Positions 55,737 to 64,000 of a DNA stretch of 64,000 nt are shown here, one piece after another. Under the pieces are notes generated by a model that ran no database searches, was not told the origin of the DNA, and saw only the letters and a list, made by a program, of their open reading frames with translations. Positions within the stretch are counted from its first letter, which is position 1, and each line of letters opens with the position of its first letter. Source of the DNA: Ustilago trichophora (taxonomy: Eukaryota > Basidiomycota > Ustilaginomycetes > Ustilaginales > Ustilaginaceae); NCBI GenBank assembly GCA_900323505.1, contig OOIN01000014.1:186001-250000 (forward strand), given 5' to 3'. A program made the translations under genes and the position numbers.

Positions 55737-58700
55737 ATGTCGAGCTCAAGAAAGCCTTCCGGTCAGGCTCCCATCGACGCCGACGCTGATCGCAGCCCAC
55801 GAAGAAAACTCTCCACTGACCTCATCAGGATCAAAAACTTCCCTTCCACATTATCACTCCGCAAACAGGACCCAGACACTCCTCCACGATCCGAAGCCAT
55901 TCCTTCCACCGGTACCTTTTCTCGCTTGAAAGCGTTTGGTCAGTCCAGCAGACAATCACGATCCTCTACCGGTGCTGACCAAGCCGATGCTTCTACAGAC
56001 AGCAAGCCCTCTAAGAGAACATCCAGGCTCTTGGACGCATTCAAACCCTCCAAAAAGCCACCGCCTTCTTTCGAGGTCGTTCGCAAACCCCCCAATCGCA
56101 GCACAACCTCCTTCCACTCTGCCACCCATCAGCCTTCTCCTCAGCTCGAGGTGCACAGACCTACCAGCCGTCTTTCAGTACACAATGCTTCCGAGGTCCC
56201 GGAACCAGCTCCTAGAATATCCTTGTCTGCCCCGCATCCAGAGTCAACCTCTCAGCTTGCACCCTTGAACATTCCAAAAGAGCCTTCCATACAGACCCAA
56301 GAAAGCCTCACTTCCCGCTCGCAATATCCGCCATCCACCACAAAGACCCGAAGATACAGCAGCAATCTCTCCGCAGCTACTGGCCGCAGAACGTCCGACC
56401 CTTACCTCAACCTTGGCTCTGTATCCAACTCCAACTCGCGCGCCCATTCTCCCTCAACTAGCCCCAACATGGACGCTGCCAACATCAACAGCAGCTTCAG
56501 CCTTCACTCGTTCCGCAACGTGCGCTCCACCAGCGATGTCTCGACAGCCGCCGACGAACCGGGTGCACACACTCATTCCAGAGTACAGAGCATCATTTCC
56601 GTTGACGAATACGTGACCCCTGGCGAAGAGCTACCCGAACCACGCTTTATTGACGACAACGCCAACACTACTGCTGTTACTTCAGAAAGACCCAAGTTCC
56701 CCGACATGGGTCGCGCACAATCTACCAGCCCCGCACCCAATGCAAAGCCTGCAAGTATCTCGGCTGCCAAGTTCCGCCAAGCTTCGAGGCAGAGGAGTGA
56801 AAGTGGTACTATTCCTACCATCGACGCAGTGCAGGGTGGTTCCGGCTTCGTTAGGCCGCCGAGGTCCAGAACTCCTTCACAAGATTTAGCTGCTATGGAA
56901 GCTGTGCTTGCTCAGACTCATCCACGCACCTACCGTGCCTCCGATGCCGACCGACGCAAGAGCGCAGACCCGGTCTCCCTTCTAGCCCCCGCTTCAGCTT
57001 TGAACCTCAATGACGACACACAGCGCAAGAAGCGCGGCTTCTTCATTGTCGTAGAGGGTCTTGATCGCGCTGGAAAGAGTACGCAGGTCGAGAGGCTCGC
57101 TGAGCATCTTCAGGCTAAGGCTATCAAATTCCCGGAGAGAACCACCGCCATCGGCCAGATGATCAACTCCTATCTTGCGCAGACCAGCGACCTCGACGAT
57201 CAAGCCATCCACCTACTCTTCTCTGCGAATCGCTGGGAATGCGTCGCTTCAATCAAAAAGACGCTCGAGGCTGGCGAGAGCATTGTCTGTGATCGCTACG
57301 CTTTTTCGGGTATTGCATATTCGGTGGCTAAAGGTCTGTCTTACGACTGGTGTCGCAACCCTGATGTTGGGCTGCCGCTGCCGGACTTGACAATGTTCCT
57401 CGATCTTGATGCCCAGACCGCCGCAGCTAGGGGTGGATACGGCGAGGAGAGGTACGAGAAGCTCGATTTCCAAGCCAAAGTGCGCGATGCTTTCAGCCGT
57501 GTCAGTCAAGATGTCAAGGCTCACGGTGGAAGATGGGTCACCATCGATGCGAGCAAGACGCTGGATCAGGTCACGGATGACATCCAAAAGGCAGTGCAGA
57601 GGGTCACATCCTCCATCGATCGTGTTGGAGCCAAGCTCGGCAAACTTTTCGTTTCAGAACCAAGACCTGCAAATTCACGAGCAGGTTCTAGTAGCGAGCT
57701 CTACCCGCCAATCGTACTGCCCAATGTCAAGCGATCCTCGGTGTCTTCCGAGGATTCAGGTCGCAGAGGCAAGTCGCTGGATCAACCTCGCATTCAGATC
57801 GACACGGCTACTACAAATGGAAGCTTCCCTGCTTCCAGGCCATCAGGCTCACCGCTGACGTATACCGAGCAGCTGGCTGCGGTGAGGGCTGCTGCCGCTG
57901 GAACGTTGTCTGGTCTCTTTGGTGGGTCGAATGCTACTTTGGATCAGCAGAGTCCAGCTGCGAACACCGAAAAGCCACTCCCTGAAGCTGATGGTCCTTC
58001 GCCTGTCAACGCGAATCGAGGTCATGGATTTGATTCAGCTCGTGTGCTGGCCAAGTATCCTGAAGGTCCGGGCAGGAGGCGGACGCTCATCGATGTGATT
58101 GGAGAGATCGAGAATCAGCCTCAGCAAGCACAGCAAGCGGCATGGAACGATCACCGACGCTCACTCTCTGCAGCTGCCGAGTCCACTTCGCCCACCTTGC
58201 AGTCTCCTGCTGATGGCTTTCCGAGCACTTTTGCACAGGCTGGCCGAGTTCGCCGCAGTACCGACCACGGAAGAGGCTCTCAGCTGCCTACGATTGCGAG
58301 CACCAACTCGCCGCCTAGTGGTGTTGCGCCTCGCAGTGCCTCTTTGACAGTGCAGCCTGGTGTAACCAGCGTGTCGTCGCCCTCAACTCCAGCCATTGGT
58401 GAAAAACCCTTACCGTCGCCGTCGAGCATGCGTGCTTCTTCGTTCTCCTCGGGGGTCGGCGCTGGAAGTGCGGACCCTTCTCTCTCTGTGCGATCCTCGA
58501 CCCTCTCCCCTGCCGCACGTACCGCCTCCCCCGCGATCACCACTTCCTCCCGCAGCTCCCTTGCCAGCCCCCCACCACAGCTCCAACCCGCAACTTCGTC
58601 ACCTCCTATTCCCCGTCCAGCATCCACCACCCCCGCCGCCGTCGCCAACGACTATCCCGCTTTTACCAACAACACTGATCTAAGCTCCCAACATCTATCA

Positions 58701-59510
58701 ATGCTCAATGTCGCCCAAGGTCAGGCAGAAATGCAAGAACAGTACATGCGCAACTACATGGCCATGATGACCAACCCCATGCTGGCTCAACAGGCGCACT
58801 ACCAGATGATGCTTCAGCGTCATCAGCAGCAGTACTACGGGCGGGCGGCTAGTGCCTTTGGTGGTGCTGCAGGTAGTAATCTGGGCGCGGGAGCGAACGG
58901 GAATGGTGTTATTCCGATTAGTGGCGGTCCTCCGCTGGCTGCTTTTATGCAGCCGCAGCCTTCCCCTTCTGCGGCGGTCCAGCAGGGTGGTGAGGCGGGC
59001 AAGTCGAGTCGGGAAAGGCAGAGATCCTCGCACAAGAGAACACAAAGCTCGGCGTCGTTGCTAGAGTCTTCGCCCACGGGAGGAGCAGCAGGTCAAGGTG
59101 CAGCGACAGGTGCGGGGAGCCAACCGATGTTGTCAATGATGATGGCTCCTCCACCCCCTGTCACCCCGACAACCGCCAGTAGCGGTAACAGTGCAGGTCA
59201 AACTTCACCCAGCTTCGGAGCGCAGTACTATCCGCATCCACAGCAACAAATGTATGGCCCGCAGCAGCAGCAGCAGCAGCAGCAGCAGCCGATGTTTTAT
59301 CCCAACGGAGCAGCATTCCCCCCAATGATGGGTGGCGCGGCATGGGCTGCGGCCCAACAGCAGCAACAGCAACAGATGATGGGAGCGTATGCAGCGAGAT
59401 CGGCAGGATTCCCTCCTACCACGACGCGCTCAGAGATCGCAGTTCCTAGCCACAGTCAGGGATTAAGATCCCAGAGAAGCACTGAGAAAGGCTTGCGTGT
59501 CCAGCATTAG
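55737..59510 (+). CDS. Thymidylate kinase core inside a 1257-residue disordered protein
   Basis: Continuous single-exon frame of 1257 residues. Residues ~430-640 are a complete thymidylate kinase, the enzyme that phosphorylates dTMP to dTDP for DNA synthesis: P-loop VVEGLDRAGKST (~438-449), FPERTTAIGQMI, HLLFSANRWE, the DR motif VCDRYAFSGIAYSVAKGL, WCRNPDVGLPLPDLTMFLDL and the lid-like RGGYGEERYE. Ordinary enzymes of this family (yeast Cdc8, human DTYMK) have about 210 residues. Here ~430 residues of Ser/Pro/Thr-rich, basic sequence precede the kinase, and ~615 residues follow, rich in Ser, Pro, Gln and Ala, with a helical Met/Gln segment (EMQEQYMRNYMAMMTNPMLAQQ) and two Gln runs (59261-59287, 59356-59376). 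No stop or good intron separates the parts, so fusion or expansion is likely. An internal start could yield a kinase with a shorter N-terminus. Confidence 0.88.
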   Translation: MSSSRKPSGQAPIDADADRSPRRKLSTDLIRIKNFPSTLSLRKQDPDTPPRSEAIPSTGTFSRLKAFGQSSRQSRSSTGADQADASTDSKPSKRTSRLLDAFKPSKKPPPSFEVVRKPPNRSTTSFHSATHQPSPQLEVHRPTSRLSVHNASEVPEPAPRISLSAPHPESTSQLAPLNIPKEPSIQTQESLTSRSQYPPSTTKTRRYSSNLSAATGRRTSDPYLNLGSVSNSNSRAHSPSTSPNMDAANINSSFSLHSFRNVRSTSDVSTAADEPGAHTHSRVQSIISVDEYVTPGEELPEPRFIDDNANTTAVTSERPKFPDMGRAQSTSPAPNAKPASISAAKFRQASRQRSESGTIPTIDAVQGGSGFVRPPRSRTPSQDLAAMEAVLAQTHPRTYRASDADRRKSADPVSLLAPASALNLNDDTQRKKRGFFIVVEGLDRAGKSTQVERLAEHLQAKAIKFPERTTAIGQMINSYLAQTSDLDDQAIHLLFSANRWECVASIKKTLEAGESIVCDRYAFSGIAYSVAKGLSYDWCRNPDVGLPLPDLTMFLDLDAQTAAARGGYGEERYEKLDFQAKVRDAFSRVSQDVKAHGGRWVTIDASKTLDQVTDDIQKAVQRVTSSIDRVGAKLGKLFVSEPRPANSRAGSSSELYPPIVLPNVKRSSVSSEDSGRRGKSLDQPRIQIDTATTNGSFPASRPSGSPLTYTEQLAAVRAAAAGTLSGLFGGSNATLDQQSPAANTEKPLPEADGPSPVNANRGHGFDSARVLAKYPEGPGRRRTLIDVIGEIENQPQQAQQAAWNDHRRSLSAAAESTSPTLQSPADGFPSTFAQAGRVRRSTDHGRGSQLPTIASTNSPPSGVAPRSASLTVQPGVTSVSSPSTPAIGEKPLPSPSSMRASSFSSGVGAGSADPSLSVRSSTLSPAARTASPAITTSSRSSLASPPPQLQPATSSPPIPRPASTTPAAVANDYPAFTNNTDLSSQHLSMLNVAQGQAEMQEQYMRNYMAMMTNPMLAQQAHYQMMLQRHQQQYYGRAASAFGGAAGSNLGAGANGNGVIPISGGPPLAAFMQPQPSPSAAVQQGGEAGKSSRERQRSSHKRTQSSASLLESSPTGGAAGQGAATGAGSQPMLSMMMAPPPPVTPTTASSGNSAGQTSPSFGAQYYPHPQQQMYGPQQQQQQQQQPMFYPNGAAFPPMMGGAAWAAAQQQQQQQMMGAYAARSAGFPPTTTRSEIAVPSHSQGLRSQRSTEKGLRVQH

Positions 59511-59946
59511 CAATAGTGGTGCTCTAGACGCTGTTCAGACCATCTTTGGGATACAATATTTGCTTGTCTACAATGGAAGTTTAAACGAGTACGAAGTTTC
59601 AAAGTGCGGATGTGTACTCTTATCTATTGTTCATGCGATGTGGTGATGATGATGAAGGGGGAAAAGAGGGAGGAGGAGGAAGAGGAGGATGAAGGGTGTG
59701 TCTGTGTCTGTGGGTCTAGGTGAGGCGCCCGGTGATTTTACTCGCCGTAAAGACGATGATGTCGGTGAATTTTGTGTGTTTCCGGGGCAGAAGCGCATTT
59801 TTGTCTCTTTTTGTTTTTCTAGAGAGTTGGGCTTGAGGCGTGACGTGATGCCTGTGCGTCATTCTTGACCTGCCACGACGATTGAGTTTTGTTCTTCTTA
59901 TCTGTCACTTTGTTGCACTTTCATCTTTCACCTTTTCTTCGTATAG

Positions 59947-59999
<53 letters not shown>

Positions 60000-60088
60000 C
60001 CATATTCATTCGTCTGGCTAGACTGTCGCGACGTCTCTCTTTCTCTCTGCAACTGGAGAAGTCTCATCTCTCCCTGCGAACTACCATC
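59511..60088. promoter_or_regulatory. Intergenic region upstream of the Sym1-like gene
   Basis: About 580 bases: the 3' UTR of the kinase gene, a purine-rich tract at about 59655-59695, and a TC microsatellite at 59946-59997 in the likely leader of the next gene. No gene is seen. Confidence 0.55.
59946..59997. repeat. TC microsatellite
   Basis: About 25 TC units with one TG interruption, about 92 bases before the Sym1-like start. The frame is open through it, but the translation would be an artificial Ser/Leu run. Confidence 0.9.
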
Positions 60089-60688
60089 ATGTCAGCCTTT
60101 AGCCGATTTCTCGCTGCTACATCGTCAACATTTCCACGTCAATGTTTAACTGGAGGAGTGCTCTTTGCTACTGGAGATACGATTGCGCAGCAATTTGTTG
60201 AAAAACGTGGATCATCCCACGACATTCCTCGTACCTTACGTCTTGCCCTTTATGGCGGATGTGTATTCTCTCCCCTTGCCTCCTTGTGGTTCTCCAAAGG
60301 TTTAGAGCGAGTTCAGTTTGCATCCAAACCTCTTAACATTGCAACCAAAGTTGCCCTCGATCAAGGCATTGCATCGCCCTGTTTCATCGCCCTCTTCTTC
60401 AGCGTTTCAACCTTAATGGCAGGTGGTACACCTAAAGAAGCCAAAAAGAAGGTCGAAGACAATTGGTGGCCCACTCTCAAAACAGCCTGGGGTCTTTGGA
60501 TTCCTGTACAGGCAATTAATATGGCTCTGGTACCGGTCAGTCAGAGATTGCTTTTCGTTAATGTAGTCAGCATCTTTTGGAATACTTTTTTGAGCATCAA
60601 GAGCGCTCAAAATGGTACTACAGCGGTTAAAGGAAAGGTGGAAGAGTTGGTGGAATTGGCAGAGACAAAGGTGGAAAAACTTGCCTAA
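60089..60688 (+). CDS. Mpv17/PMP22-family membrane protein (Sym1-like)
   Basis: 199-residue four-helix membrane protein of the Mpv17/PMP22/Sym1 family. Fungal Sym1 is in the mitochondrial inner membrane and is needed for ethanol growth at high temperature; relatives sit in peroxisomes. Characteristic stretches: CLTGGVLFATGDTIAQQFVEK at the N-terminus, RTLRLALYGGCVFSPLASLWF, VALDQGIASPCFIALFFSV, and the signature WWPTLKTAWGLWIPVQAINMALVPVSQRLLFVNVVSIFWNTFLS. The last part matches the conserved W-x-x-W-P...FxxVP...W-x-x-Y/F-L-S pattern. No long presequence is seen. The start at 60089 (MSAFSRFLAATSS) is the first ATG after the TC-repeat leader. The gene is AT-richer than atp2 or mcs1, suggesting lower expression. 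Confidence 0.93.
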   Translation: MSAFSRFLAATSSTFPRQCLTGGVLFATGDTIAQQFVEKRGSSHDIPRTLRLALYGGCVFSPLASLWFSKGLERVQFASKPLNIATKVALDQGIASPCFIALFFSVSTLMAGGTPKEAKKKVEDNWWPTLKTAWGLWIPVQAINMALVPVSQRLLFVNVVSIFWNTFLSIKSAQNGTTAVKGKVEELVELAETKVEKLA

Positions 60689-61579
60689 CATAGATGCATG
60701 ATACAGTATGAGCCCACCGATGGATGATAGATCTTCTTTTAAGACCCCGTTTCATAAGTATTGGTCATCCATGATGGTTAGGAAGTAGGGCGTTAAAACA
60801 ATATATACACTATCTTTCTCTCCTCCAATAGAAGAAAAGTGAACCGACTTGTGAAACCGCCTTCATCCAGACGCACTCACCCTTCCTAGCCCCGTGTCCT
60901 TGTCCTCTCTCAATCCCACACACAATTCCATTCACTCGCTCACTCACTCACTCACTCGGTCAAGATGAGTGTTCTGACACTGATGAATTTTGCCACAACA
61001 CTGTTTTTTTCTCACTCGGAATCCAACTCGTTACAAAGATGAAGAGCTTTCAACGTCTCTCTTTCAACGTCTCTCTTCCATCCTATCATTACATCGCATG
61101 TAATCTATTTAACCGCAGCACCACAAATACCACAATCAAAAGTAGCAGCTTCCAAACTTCTTCAAGGGGACGACGCACCTGTTTTGTTGAATGAATAGCA
61201 ATGGGTAGCTTTCTAAAGAAAGAAAGGCTAACAGTAGTGGGTTACTCACTGAAGACACAAATATGATAAACTGCAGAGACCTCTTTTTTGGTGGTGGATT
61301 GTGAGGACTCGTCGCTTGGGATGCGGAGAGGCAAAGAAAAGAATCATTGGCTGGGGTTGAGTGCACGACGCAAAAAAATAGCGACAAGTACTTTCTTACA
61401 CCAAAAAAAAAAGTGGAGGGGATATTGGGTTGACGGTATGGTATATAGAGCTGGAGAGTAGGTTGCGTTTGCAGATTGGATGGGAATGGGTGGGGTTAGG
61501 TCGGATCGTGATGTGGCAAACTCATCTTGTCTTTCGTTTGAATGGTTTCTTGAATTCGAGAGATTAGCTTGAGAAAGTG
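60689..61579. other. Convergent intergenic region, Sym1-like and RBM25-like genes
   Basis: About 890 bases. It holds both 3' UTRs and a CTCACTCA repeat near 60933-60957. Short open stretches have no domain features. Confidence 0.5.
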
Positions 61580-63644
61580 TTAGACGCGAATACCTTCAGC
61601 AGCCGCAAGAGAATCCACAATGACCAGCCTCCATAGCTTGTCCACGAAAGCCTCCGCTTCCTCTGCCAAAACCTATGTTTTTTTGCGCAAACCCCCACAG
61701 CACAGTATCAAAAAGTCAGTACCACCTCTCTACGTCTACAACCTAAATCAGCTTTAGAGAAAGAAAGAGGGGGAAAACACTTACCGGTTCAACCGACTCA
61801 ACAAGCATCTTTGCCCCAGCCCTAGACTGCAGACCTTCAATCACCACCGTCACCAACTCTTCCACTTTTTCACCCAGACTCTCTTCGATCTCTTCATCTG
61901 CCCAACGACGATATTTGGTCTGGATAAGCTGCTCATCTACCCATTCCCATTTGGGGGATAGAGCAAAGAGGGATGTTGTATCGCTAGGTAGGGTTGCAGT
62001 AAGCTGGGTGAGCTTTGCGGATTTTTCTTCTTCGGAGAGGGTGGTGCCGAGTTGGATGTGCTTGAGTCGTCCGGTACGCTTGATGTAGTCTTCTTCGTCG
62101 GCATCGCCTAGCACGGCGGGTTTGCTAGCTGCGGTGGAGTGGGAGATAGTACCATTGGCACCAGCGACAGCAGAGGTGGTAGAAGCCTCCGTGTTGTCCG
62201 ACTTGGAATTGCCACTGGCAAAGTTAAGTTTGATCGGCGCCAAAGAACCTCCTTCTTGCACGAGTACACCTGCTGCACGCTGCTGCTGGGTAAGTTTTGC
62301 CATTTCCGCCGCCTGCTGTGCCAAAAAGTTGTCCGTCTCCTCTTGAGCTCGAGCTTTTTCCTCTGCTTCCAGCGCACGATCACGATCGTCAGCTTCTTCC
62401 TCTCTACGTCGTGCCGATGCGCGGAATTGACGCCATCGTTGTCGATCGGTGTAGAAAAGCTCCTTGCGAGTAGCTGTATCGTCTCGCCAATCTTGCCATT
62501 TCCGGAGGAGTGCAACTCGCTCTCGTTGCCATTTTTCGCTTTCGGCTGCGTCTCGATCCTGTTGCTTCTCCCAATGTGCGAGACGTTGGCGTTCACGTAC
62601 GAGATAGGCGCGCTCGGAGTCAGCTGCAGCGGCGCGTGCGGCGGCTTTTTTGCGTTCTTGTCGTTCAGTCTCTTCGATCTCGTCGGCCTCTTCGGGTTCG
62701 CGTGCGGCGTCGGCTTTGGCATCGTATGAGCTGGCCGAATGGAAGTCGATGGGTCGGCGATAGCTTTGCGGATCGTCGGCTGAGCGACCGTTTCGTGACG
62801 AGGAAGCTGCTGCGGCTGCTGCTTGCAGGTTTTCCCTCCTGGCGCGCTCTACTGCTCTCTGTCGCTCGAATTCGGCTTCTCTTCTCCTCGTCTCGGCATC
62901 ACGGGCAGCTGCGGCTTGTCGAAACTGCTCAATCTCGGATAGCACTGTTGCACGCTGATCCTCTGGCAGCTCTTCAGGTGGTAAATCCTTCAAGTGATCG
63001 GGGACGACGTATCCTGGTTTGGAGGGATCGGTCTCGACTTCGGCATTGGGATCCGACATTTGCCTCACGATATCTTTGACTGCTGACAGAGCACGATTCT
63101 CTCGTCCTTTATCGTCGGATGAAGCGACACGGGTTTGTTGGTACTTTTCCAGAAATTTTTTTGTGCGCTCGTCCGCTTTGACGAGCAACTTTTTGGGTGG
63201 AGCCGAAGCATCTGCACCCATCGAGGGCAATTCTCTACCGTGCAGCACTTGAATCGCACGCAGCACCGAGTCTGGATCAGCATACTCGGCGAATCCGAAA
63301 GCTTTCGAGGCGCGTTTGAGCGTACGCAAATTTCCGCATGCTTCAAGGATCTTTGTCAGCCAAGAGTCGGAGATGCCGGGAGAGATGCTGCCCACAAAGA
63401 GCGTCGTTGCAACTTCTGGTGCATTCGATGTTGACGAGGAAGAAGAAGCATGTTCAGGCGCTGGACTGCGCATGTCGTTACTGTTGGAGGAAGTGCGCAT
63501 GTGTGGACTGCCATAGCCAGAGTGACCATAGCCGCCTGGAGTGTTGTTGGAGCTACCAATGCCTCCGCGTGGTCTTGGTGGTAGAGGGGCCATGTTGGGG
63601 TTATGCGAGCCTTGCCAGTTGGAGCCATGGCCTCGACGCGACAT
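61580..63644 (-). CDS. RBM25/Snu71-like splicing factor (RRM plus PWI domain)
   Basis: Nuclear RNA-binding protein related to human RBM25 and yeast Snu71 of the U1 snRNP. Exons 63644-61785 and 61672-61580 flank an intron 61784-61673 (GTAAGT...CATAG); total 650 residues. An N-terminal Gly/Ser/Asn-rich segment is followed by an RRM at ~85-160 (ATTLFVGSISPGISDSWLTK, FGFAEYADPDSVLRAIQVL) and then by a long charged helical region of Arg/Glu/Ala with ERQERKKAAARAAAADSE, typical of the RBM25 middle. The C-terminal PWI domain begins around residue 560 (WEWVDEQLIQTKYRRWADEEIEESLGEKVEELV). It is completed only by exon 2 (VLAEEAEAFVDKLWRLVIVD), which supports the intron. The start ATG at 63644 (MSRRGHGSN) is preferred over a further in-frame ATG at 63704. 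Confidence 0.93.
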
Positions 63645-64000
63645 GTCGGCTAGAGATAGAGGAACAGACCAGTTCCAGATGCGCGCTTGATGTAGAAGGA
63701 GCAAGAAGACGCAAGGGAAAGAGATTCAACGAGCATCATGTAAGTTAGTTCAAAGTGTGGAAGTCGGTTTTGGGCTTTTGGGCTTCTCTAGGCAAAGCGA
63801 GGCAAGGGTCCTGCCTTGTTAACGCATCGGCTCCGATCTGACGCGATTTGTGTGATCTGCTGAAAGAGAGTTACAGCGTGGAAGGATAAAAAGGCAAAGT
63901 GCGCTCGCTGCCTCCTTGCTGTGAAATTGACAAGAGCAAATTGAATTCGAGATCTCTGTTCAAGTGCCAAATTCAATCAACTCAACTTGGATCTTCTCGA
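63645..64000. promoter_or_regulatory. Upstream region of the RBM25-like gene at the window edge
   Basis: About 355 bases with no convincing gene; likely promoter and leader of the RBM25-like gene. The next gene is outside the window. Confidence 0.45.

Noticed and set aside
59882..60088. Longer N-terminus for the Sym1-like protein
   Set aside because: It would translate a TC microsatellite into a Ser/Leu run; the family normally starts near the chosen Met.

Overview
The window is nuclear DNA of a basidiomycete, most likely a smut fungus of the Ustilaginaceae (Ustilago/Sporisorium type). Evidence: mostly intron-poor genes with short GT-AG introns; a BRCA2-family protein with a single BRC motif, as in Ustilago maydis Brh2; a chitin synthase fused to a myosin-like head, like U. 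maydis Mcs1; and intergenic DNA rich in TC/GA microsatellites. The species call is inference. I find 16 apparently intact or partial host protein genes, one secreted-protein pseudogene and one retrotransposon. I see no tRNA, rRNA or CRISPR.

Layout: 1-1633 3' part of the XPF/Rad1 repair nuclease (+). 2109-4131 mitochondrial ATP synthase beta (-). 6058-6678 small mitochondrial-type membrane protein (+). 6878-8052 cyclin L-like (-). 9337-10608 J-domain protein (+). 11175-12221 cyclin K/T-like (+). 14904-16136 TPT/DMT nucleotide-sugar-type transporter (+). 16902-19819 Chl1/DDX11 helicase (+). 20445-22019 branched-chain ketoacid dehydrogenase E2 (+). 22365-24579 Gfa1 (-). 27179-30562 Brh2/BRCA2 (+). 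30850-32032 secreted Cys- and Gly-rich protein (-). 32657-37533 tyrosine-recombinase retrotransposon (-). 38299-38706 small secreted protein and its broken paralogue at 39536-39941 (+). 40972-42693 repeat protein of unknown function (+). 45028-51145 myosin-chitin synthase (+). 52628-55060 TFIIF alpha (-). 55737-59510 very large protein with a thymidylate kinase core (+). 60089-60688 Mpv17/Sym1 family (+). 61580-63644 RBM25-like splicing factor (-).

The standout element is the 4.9-kb retrotransposon. It has Gag, RT-RNase H and tyrosine recombinase coding regions and A1-ORFs-B1-A2-B2 split direct repeats, which is the layout of Ngaro-type (DIRS order) elements. The A copies look identical and the B copies differ at one base, so the insertion looks recent. 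It lies in a small accessory island between brh2 and the unknown repeat protein, together with two predicted secreted proteins and a decayed paralogue.

Several genes share themes. Genome maintenance: XPF, Chl1, Brh2 and thymidylate kinase. RNA polymerase II transcription and splicing: two transcription-type cyclins, TFIIF alpha and RBM25. Cell-wall synthesis: Gfa1 makes the hexosamine precursor used by chitin synthase. Mitochondrial metabolism: Atp2, BCKDH-E2, the Sym1-like protein and the 206-residue protein. I do not claim these are co-regulated clusters. A palindromic TACTGTACAGTA-type motif recurs in many of the intergenic regions.
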